Shown here piece by piece: positions 8,043 to 12,693 of a stretch of 12,693 nt of DNA. How positions within the stretch are numbered: the first letter of the stretch is position 1; every line of letters starts with the position of its first letter. The position numbers and the translations under genes were made by a program. Origin of the DNA: Deltaproteobacteria bacterium (GTDB taxonomy: Bacteria; Desulfobacterota; Desulfobacteria; Desulfobacterales; JAFDCJ01). The stretch lies in contig JAJRVC010000335.1 of NCBI GenBank assembly GCA_024277475.1, forward strand, positions 1-12,693. The letters run 5' to 3'. A model generated the notes under the pieces. The model saw nothing but the letters and a program-made list of their open reading frames with translations, was not told where the DNA came from and searched no databases.

Positions 8043-8093
8043 GATTATAAAAAAGAATCGCTAAAATTGATACCACAAAACAAGGAGAAAAAA

Positions 8094-9506
8094 ATGACCC
8101 CCAAGGAAGTATTAGGCATGGCAAAAGAAAACGGAGCAAAAATGGTCGACTTAAGATTTATGGACTATCCGGGGCTCTGGCAGCACTTCAGCGTACCCAT
8201 CAGGGAGCTGGAAGAATCCAGTTTCGAAGACGGCTTCGGCTTTGACGGATCGAGTATTCGCGGCTGGCAGCCGATTCATGCCAGCGACATGCTGGTCATA
8301 CCGGACCCTGAAACCGCCAAAATGGACCCTTTCTATGCGGCACCGACCTTGACCTTAATCTGTAATATTGTTGATCCGGTGACCCGTGAGCCCTACACTC
8401 GGGATCCGCGCAATATTGCTCAAAAAGCGGATGCGTATTTGAAAAGCACTGCTATCGGCGATGTAGCCTACATCGGTCCTGAACCGGAATTTTTTATCTT
8501 TGATGATATCCGTTTTGAATCGACTCGTTTTGGGGCTTTTTATGAAATTGATTCCATCGAGGGCAGTTGGAACACCGGTCGCGATGAAAGCCCAAATCTG
8601 GGCTATAAACCGCGCCCAAAAGAAGGATATTTTCCGGTCCCTCCCATGGACAAATTCCAGGATTTACGCACGGAAATGGTCCTGACGCTGGAAGAGCTGG
8701 GAATCGAAACCGAAGCCCAGCATCATGAAGTCGCCACTGCCGGGCAGTCGGAAATCGATATGCGTTTTAAGCCGTTGCTGCAGATGGCCGATCAACTCAT
8801 GTGGTTTAAGTATGTCCTCAAGAACGTCGCCTATCGTCACAACCACACGGTGACCTTCATGCCAAAACCCCTCTTTGAAGATAACGGCACCGGCATGCAC
8901 ACCCACATCAGCATCTGGAAAAAAGGGCAGCCATTGTTTGCCGGTGACAAGTATGCCGGTGTTTCCCAGGAGGCGCTGTATGCCATCGGCGGTATCCTGA
9001 AACACTGCCAGGCCCTATGTGCCTTTACCAATCCCACCACCAACTCTTACAAAAGACTGGTTCCGGGGTTTGAAGCTCCGGTGAACCTGGCCTATTCAAG
9101 CCGCAACCGCAGCGCTGCAGTTCGAATTCCGATGTACTCCACATCTCCCAAGGCCAAACGGATCGAGTTCCGTACACCGGATCCATCCTGCAATGGTTAC
9201 CTGGCATTTTCAGCCATTCTGATGGCGGTCATTGACGGCATCCAGAACAAAATCGATCCGGGTGATCCCTTGGACAAAGATATTTATAATCTGCCACCGG
9301 AAGAACTGGCCGAAATCCCTTCGGCTCCCGGTTCGCTGGACGAGGCCCTCGAAGCCTTAAAGGCCGATCAGGAATTTCTCCTGAAGGGCGATGTCTTCAC
9401 CCAGGATGCCATTGATATGTGGATTGACTATAAAACTGAAAATGAAATCAACGATATTAAACTGCGGCCCCATCCGCATGAGTTCTATCTGTACTATGAT
9501 ATATAA
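8094..9506 (+). CDS. glnA: glutamine synthetase type I, adenylylation-regulated
   Basis: GlnA makes glutamine from glutamate, ammonia and ATP in the cytoplasm. The protein has 470 residues (E. coli 469). ATG 8094 is chosen over an upstream in-frame TTG at 8067 because AAGGAG (8082-8087) sits 6 nt before it. Visible signatures are [11 protein letters not shown] near the N-terminus, the metal-site stretch [22 protein letters not shown], the glutamate-flap region [20 protein letters not shown] followed by [10 protein letters not shown], and [16 protein letters not shown]. The last holds Tyr398, equivalent to the E. coli adenylylation site Tyr397, so this is a class I-beta enzyme and the substrate of GlnE in the same cluster. 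It is the last gene of the run and ends before the terminator at 9576-9618. Confidence 0.98.
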   Translation: MTPKEVLGMAKENGAKMVDLRFMDYPGLWQHFSVPIRELEESSFEDGFGFDGSSIRGWQPIHASDMLVIPDPETAKMDPFYAAPTLTLICNIVDPVTREPYTRDPRNIAQKADAYLKSTAIGDVAYIGPEPEFFIFDDIRFESTRFGAFYEIDSIEGSWNTGRDESPNLGYKPRPKEGYFPVPPMDKFQDLRTEMVLTLEELGIETEAQHHEVATAGQSEIDMRFKPLLQMADQLMWFKYVLKNVAYRHNHTVTFMPKPLFEDNGTGMHTHISIWKKGQPLFAGDKYAGVSQEALYAIGGILKHCQALCAFTNPTTNSYKRLVPGFEAPVNLAYSSRNRSAAVRIPMYSTSPKAKRIEFRTPDPSCNGYLAFSAILMAVIDGIQNKIDPGDPLDKDIYNLPPEELAEIPSAPGSLDEALEALKADQEFLLKGDVFTQDAIDMWIDYKTENEINDIKLRPHPHEFYLYYDI

Positions 9507-9514
9507 ACCCCTAA

Positions 9515-9529
9515 CCCGGATAAACCGGG
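9515..9529. repeat. small hairpin after glnA
   Basis: CCCGG and CCGGG (5-bp stem, 5-nt loop) lie 9 bp after the glnA stop. There is no U-tract, so it is not a terminator by itself. It may stabilise the 3' end of the mRNA. Confidence 0.3.
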
Positions 9530-9575
9530 AAGAATGGCCAGGCACCAAGACACAAACAATAAATAGGTACTAAAA

Positions 9576-9618
9576 AAACAGCAGCCTGCAAAACTCAAGG
9601 GGCTGCTGTTTCTTTATT
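9576..9618. terminator. bidirectional rho-independent terminator between glnA and moaD-like gene
   Basis: AAACAGCAGCC (9576-9586) and GGCTGCTGTTT (9601-9611) form a perfect 11-bp stem with a 14-nt loop. On the plus strand it runs into TTTCTTTATT. On the minus strand the stem is followed by a run of seven T. It therefore fits as a terminator for both the glnBA transcript and the convergent AOR-moaD transcript. Confidence 0.85.
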
Positions 9619-9648
9619 GCCAAATATGTTTGGCTATTTTTCAGTCCA

Positions 9649-9924
9649 CTAACCGCCGGCTACCATGGGCAGCAATGCAATTATATCCCCGTCCTTGACA
9701 GAATATGATAATTCATTGGATGAGACGGTGCTCTGAGTGTTGATATAAATCATCCATTTTAATAATATTCTGCCCTTTCCATCCAATATCATTCCTTGAA
9801 GGCCCGGATAACGGCGAATTAAGTCTTCAATACACTCCTGAACGCTGCCGCCCCGAACCTCGATAAGCACCGCGCCGTCGGTTCTCTCCTGCAACAGTTT
9901 TGGGACCTTGAATTTTATACTCAT
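9649..9924 (-). CDS. MoaD/ThiS-family ubiquitin-like sulfur carrier
   Basis: This is a 91-residue beta-grasp protein ending in LLPMVAGG. The terminal Gly-Gly (90-91) is the site that is adenylylated and thiocarboxylated in MoaD and ThiS. The segment SYSVKDGDIIALLP is the usual strand before it. MoaD supplies sulfur for the dithiolene of molybdopterin. It lies 37 bp downstream of the AOR-family gene on the same strand, so the likely role is cofactor supply for that enzyme; this pairing is common for tungstopterin enzymes. No strong ribosome-binding site precedes the ATG (only GTTGGCGC nearby), so translation may be coupled to the AOR gene. The activating E1-like enzyme and MoaE are not in the window. 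Confidence 0.88.
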   Translation of the reverse strand: MSIKFKVPKLLQERTDGAVLIEVRGGSVQECIEDLIRRYPGLQGMILDGKGRILLKWMIYINTQSTVSSNELSYSVKDGDIIALLPMVAGG

Positions 9925-9961
9925 TTATGCGCCAACGCAAACACGGGTTATTTCCACCAGC

Positions 9962-11842
9962 CTACTTTGCAGCCAAATGATCAATCCCCAACTCTTCAAG
10001 CTTTTGGGGCATCGGATTGCCCATATCATCCCATCCCATCAGATGGTAATAATAATGCTTTGCTTTTTCCATTTCTTCATAGTCCAGTGATGTTTTAGAC
10101 AAGGCACCGTCACTTGCAGGCTGGAAGAACCGTGCCGGAAGTCTGTCATCTTCCGCTGAAAATCCCTCCTGGACGTTGAACAGCCGGCACATCGTGAGGA
10201 TACGTTCAGCTGTCCTGTAGTGCTCCATGACGCTGGTATCCCAACCCGTAACCGCTGCTGTGAGTTCTGCATACTGGGAGTAAGAGTACGGCAGAAAGTG
10301 ACAAAGTACCAGGGCGTCGGCGATAAATCGTTTGGTTTGCAAAACTTTAAACAAAGCCACCTTTCGCGGCCCGATGTCCGCGTAAGGTGCCGGTTCGAAT
10401 CCTAACGGGAGGGCGTCAGCGACGACGACATCGGGTTGCTCAGTCATCTCACAGTAAAAAATATCAATCAGGCTGTCCATGTGATCTGCACCATGGGGAT
10501 TCACCATGTAGCCAAGCCCAAGTGCTTTGCTGAGTCTGGGCTCATGCATCGGTAATTCCTGTTTTTTTACTTGTACGGCATACGCATCGGTTCCATGACC
10601 GATTTTTTCAGCTGCCCGGGCCGAACCTTCTGCGAGCAGATCGCCAATTCCCTCGCGATGGGCAATAAGCTCGATCATTTTGAGCATCGCAACGGCGTTT
10701 CCGAATTTCAGATCGATACCTCCGGTGTTTCCGGATGTCAAAAACCCGTTCTCAAAACATTCCATGGCAAACGCGATGCTAAGGCCGGTAGAGATAGTGT
10801 CAAGGGAATATGCATTACACAATTCGCTTCCCTTCGCGATGGCGGTTAGATCATCGACACCGCAGGCTGAACCCAGCGCCCCTAAGGTTTCATACTCCGG
10901 ACCTCCGTAGGCACGGTCCACCTGATAGGGCTCCTCACAGGCCACCATTTTTTTACATCGAACCGGGCAGGCAAAGCAGCCGTCCATCCCGACGCTTATC
11001 GTCTCTTTCATGGTGACTGCGTTAATCTTGTCCACGCCCGGGAAGGTGCCGTCGCGAAAATTCCTGACGGGCAGGTTGCCCAATTGTTCAAAACGGGCCA
11101 TGGGGGACCCGGTGCCGAAATCTGAGAAGGCTTTATAAAGCTCCGCATTTTCTTTGAGCCAGTCGATCATCTTTTTTACGCCGTCGTTACTGGCTGGCGG
11201 CGGCATGTTATCACCCCTTACCGCCACGGCTTTCAAGTTCTTGGAACCCATGACCGCACCCATGCCGCCACGGCCGGCGGCATCAAAAGGCCCGTGCATC
11301 AGGCAGGCGTATTTAACCATGTTTTCACCCCCCGGACCGATCATGGCAACCCGGATCCTGGCATCCGCCAGCTCAGATCGGATGATTTCCTGGGTCTCCT
11401 TTGTATTTGTGCCCCAAAGATGGCCGGCGTCTTTAATCTCAGCTTTACCGTTGTGAATCCAAAGATAGACAGGCCTATCCGATCGGCCCTCGATAATGAG
11501 CGCATCAAAACCGGCTCGCTTAAACTGAGCTCCCCAATATTCGCCGACTTCGGATTTGGCGATTCCGCCTGTCAGAGGCGACTTCGCACCCACCGTATGG
11601 CGTGCGCAGCCTCCCAATGTGATGCCCGTCAGGGGTCCTGACGCAAAAACAAGTTTGTTTTCAGGGCCCAGGGGATCGATGCCGGGTTTCACCTCACTTA
11701 GGAGGTAATAGGCAATAAAGCCGGCCCCTCCTATGTATTTCCGGCAAAATACCTCATTAATTTGCTCCGTAGTAATCTTTCCCTTGGTGAGGTTTACACG
11801 AAGGATCCTGCCATTATAGCCGCCGGGTAGATGTTGTCCCAT
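9962..11842 (-). CDS. aldehyde:ferredoxin oxidoreductase family, tungstopterin enzyme
   Basis: The family oxidises aldehydes to carboxylic acids, or does related tungsten chemistry, with ferredoxin as partner; the substrate here cannot be told. The protein has 626 residues, about the usual length. The N-terminal domain holds GYNGRILRVNLTKG (8-21), GPLTGITLGGCARHTVGAKSP and RGGMGAVMGSKNLKA (191-205). The [4Fe-4S] ligands are Cys289, Cys292 and Cys296 (CFACPVRC) with Cys514 (LVLCHF). PEYETLGALGS (about 315-325) and ALGLGYMVNPHGADH (440-454) are the conserved pterin and active-site regions. No signal peptide is seen, so it should be cytoplasmic. AGGAG precedes the ATG by 7 nt, and a promoter candidate lies at 11877-11903. 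It is followed by the MoaD-like gene in one operon. Alternatives within the family include BamB-like or sugar-oxidising members. Confidence 0.95.
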   Translation of the reverse strand: MGQHLPGGYNGRILRVNLTKGKITTEQINEVFCRKYIGGAGFIAYYLLSEVKPGIDPLGPENKLVFASGPLTGITLGGCARHTVGAKSPLTGGIAKSEVGEYWGAQFKRAGFDALIIEGRSDRPVYLWIHNGKAEIKDAGHLWGTNTKETQEIIRSELADARIRVAMIGPGGENMVKYACLMHGPFDAAGRGGMGAVMGSKNLKAVAVRGDNMPPPASNDGVKKMIDWLKENAELYKAFSDFGTGSPMARFEQLGNLPVRNFRDGTFPGVDKINAVTMKETISVGMDGCFACPVRCKKMVACEEPYQVDRAYGGPEYETLGALGSACGVDDLTAIAKGSELCNAYSLDTISTGLSIAFAMECFENGFLTSGNTGGIDLKFGNAVAMLKMIELIAHREGIGDLLAEGSARAAEKIGHGTDAYAVQVKKQELPMHEPRLSKALGLGYMVNPHGADHMDSLIDIFYCEMTEQPDVVVADALPLGFEPAPYADIGPRKVALFKVLQTKRFIADALVLCHFLPYSYSQYAELTAAVTGWDTSVMEHYRTAERILTMCRLFNVQEGFSAEDDRLPARFFQPASDGALSKTSLDYEEMEKAKHYYYHLMGWDDMGNPMPQKLEELGIDHLAAK

Positions 11843-11876
11843 TTCAGAACTCCTCTCTCATATTTTTTTGATTATT

Positions 11877-11903
11877 ATTATAAAAGATCATTTGAAGTGT
11901 AAA
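11877..11903 (-). promoter_or_regulatory. sigma-70-like promoter of the AOR operon
   Basis: On the minus strand a perfect TATAAT (11882-11877) follows TTTACA (11903-11898) with a short 15-bp spacer; TCTTTA would give 17 bp. Transcription would start near 11870, about 28 nt before the AOR ATG. It overlaps the divergent promoter candidate at 11892-11920, so the two may compete or share a regulator. Confidence 0.4.
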
Positions 11904-11920
11904 GAACAATATTCTATATG
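11892..11920 (+). promoter_or_regulatory. sigma-70-like promoter of the YgjP-type gene
   Basis: TTGAAG (11892-11897) and TATATG (11915-11920) are separated by exactly 17 bp, each matching four of six consensus positions. The predicted transcript begins about 43 nt before the ATG at 11970. The site lies in the 127-bp divergent gap shared with the AOR gene. Confidence 0.45.
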
Positions 11921-11969
11921 TTATCAGGGCTGTTAAAAATTCGGAAAACATTGAAATACACAAAAAGGC

Positions 11970-12542
11970 ATGGCGAACATGGAAGCGAAAACCGTTGAGC
12001 TAAAAAGTGTCGGAACCATTTTAATAGAACGCAGTCGCCGGGCAAAACATCTAAGCCTTTCGGTAAGACCGTTCGAGGGCGCCCGGGTTGCCGTTCCTTT
12101 CGGTGTTTCCTTCGACAGAGCCGAAATGTTTGCACGATCAAAGACCGCTTGGATAAAAACACACCTGGACAGAATGGCGCTCATGGAACAGGAAGCCCGG
12201 GCATTATCAAAAAGCAAACCTATCAATCAGGCAGCAGCACGGAAACACCTCATCGACCGACTCAATCTTTTATCACAAAAACACGGCTTCAACTACAACA
12301 GGGTATTCATAAAAAACCAGAAAACCCGCTGGGGAAGTTGTTCCGAAAAAAATAATATCAATTTGAACATCAACCTGGTCAGACTACCGGATGAATTAAT
12401 CGATTACACCATTTTGCACGAACTGGTTCATACCCGCATTAAAAACCACGGCCGGCGATTCTGGGATCAAATGGATAAACTGGTTGGAGACGCAAAAAAA
12501 CTGGATGGTAAGCTGAGTGAATACAGGGTTTTATCGATCTAA
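11970..12542 (+). CDS. YgjP-like zinc metallopeptidase (DUF45 / WLM-type)
   Basis: This 190-residue protein has the family core: KTRWGSCSEKNNINLN (118-133), then HELVHTRIKNHGRRFW (150-165), which contains HExxH (His150, Glu151, His154) and the downstream third ligand His160. The N-terminal half has the typical beta-rich lead (IERSRRAKHLSLSVRPFEGARVAVP, broken here only by normal variation). It has no signal peptide or membrane segment, so it is probably cytoplasmic. The substrate is unknown for the family. ATG 11970 has AAAGG almost touching it; ATG 11979 (residue 4) sits 10 nt from the same AGG and may be the true start. It is divergent from the AOR operon, with no obvious functional link. 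It is slightly shorter than many members. Confidence 0.9.
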   Translation: MANMEAKTVELKSVGTILIERSRRAKHLSLSVRPFEGARVAVPFGVSFDRAEMFARSKTAWIKTHLDRMALMEQEARALSKSKPINQAAARKHLIDRLNLLSQKHGFNYNRVFIKNQKTRWGSCSEKNNINLNINLVRLPDELIDYTILHELVHTRIKNHGRRFWDQMDKLVGDAKKLDGKLSEYRVLSI

Positions 12543-12553
12543 TTTTTTCAGGT

Positions 12554-12591
12554 AGTGCCCGTCCACGAAGCCTTTTTTATCCATGGGCACT
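12554..12591. repeat. stem-loop after the YgjP-type gene
   Basis: AGTGCCC (12554-12560) and GGGCACT (12585-12591) are exact 7-bp inverted arms, extendable by a G-U and a T-A pair, with a loop of 20-24 nt that contains six T. There is no U-tract after the stem, so it is a weak terminator candidate. It lies 11 bp after the stop codon. Confidence 0.4.
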
Positions 12592-12647
12592 GGCGTAAGT
12601 TTCCAATTCAGAAATGAGCAATTTTTTCTCTGAGCAAGGCCGCACAA

Positions 12648-12693
12648 GGGTTTACGTTGAGACGTACTTTTCGTACTTCGCAGACGTAAACCC
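12648..12693. repeat. 46-bp inverted repeat at the window edge
   Basis: GGGTTTACGT (12648-12657) and ACGTAAACCC (12684-12693) are perfect 10-bp inverted arms. A second inner pair GTAC (12664-12667 and 12673-12676) surrounds a TTTTC loop. The two-tier hairpin without a U-tract resembles a REP-type palindromic unit more than a terminator. The right arm ends on the last base of the window, so the element may be longer. Confidence 0.6.

Larger units (their letters stand above)
12531..12693 (-). other. open frame of 53 codons on the minus strand, possible 3' end of a convergent gene
   Basis: Reading leftwards from the window edge, one minus-strand frame is open to a TAA at 12533-12531. It ends in NWKLTPVPMDKKGFVDGHYL followed by KKLDR, and would overlap the tail of the YgjP-type gene by 12 bp. 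The last 17 codons begin with an ATG at 12584. Composition is basic and rather protein-like, but the first third of the frame runs through the inverted repeat at 12648-12693, so it may be a repeat-derived fortuitous frame. I do not recognise a family. Confidence 0.25.

Noticed and set aside
8067..8093. Upstream in-frame TTG as the glnA start
   Set aside because: AAGGAG is ideally spaced for ATG 8094, and the resulting 470 residues match the family length.
8664..9005. Reverse-strand frames within glnA
   Set aside because: They are antisense shadows of a highly conserved gene with no independent start signals.

Overview
The window reads like a chromosomal segment of a Desulfobacterota (deltaproteobacterial) anaerobe, possibly a Desulfobacterales-type sulfate reducer. 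This is inferred from three things: a tungsten-type aldehyde:ferredoxin oxidoreductase paired with a MoaD-like protein, a moderate-GC genome with AT-rich gaps, and degenerate GAATGAC-type tandem units between genes. No rRNA, tRNA, CRISPR array, insertion sequence or integrase was seen.

Layout. Positions 1-84 may hold the 3' end of an upstream gene, followed by about 360 bases without a convincing gene. That stretch ends in a near-consensus sigma-70 promoter for a Tat-exported, lipoprotein-type M48 metallopeptidase with C-terminal TPR repeats (447-1790). Next comes the core of the window, a complete glutamine-synthetase control cascade on one strand: glnE (1888-4764), glnD (4945-7584), glnB (7704-8042) and glnA (8094-9506). 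A strong bidirectional terminator (9576-9618) separates it from a convergent operon on the minus strand: an AOR-family oxidoreductase (11842-9962) followed by a MoaD/ThiS-like small protein (9924-9649). Divergent from the AOR gene is a YgjP-type zinc metallopeptidase (11970-12542). The window ends in a perfect-arm inverted repeat that may belong to a dispersed repeat family.

How the genes work together. GlnD senses glutamine and uridylylates or deuridylylates PII (GlnB, Tyr51 present). The PII state steers GlnE, whose two nucleotidyltransferase halves adenylylate or deadenylylate glutamine synthetase (GlnA, target Tyr398 present). All four protein components are therefore adjacent, with catalytic and target residues intact. 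No ntrB, ntrC or amtB is in view.

Most interesting observation. The 180-base gap between glnE and glnD contains a near-perfect sigma-54 promoter (CGGCAC-N5-TTGCT). Upstream of it lie two palindromes with a CAAATTTG core, 31 bp apart, centred near -142 and -111 from the predicted start. This resembles the -140/-108 enhancer geometry of enterobacterial glnAp2, but the motif (TTACA-N4-TGTAA) is not the enterobacterial NtrC site. A third copy of TTACA-N4-TGTAA sits before the M48 gene. A six-codon mini-ORF overlaps the glnD start by ATGA.
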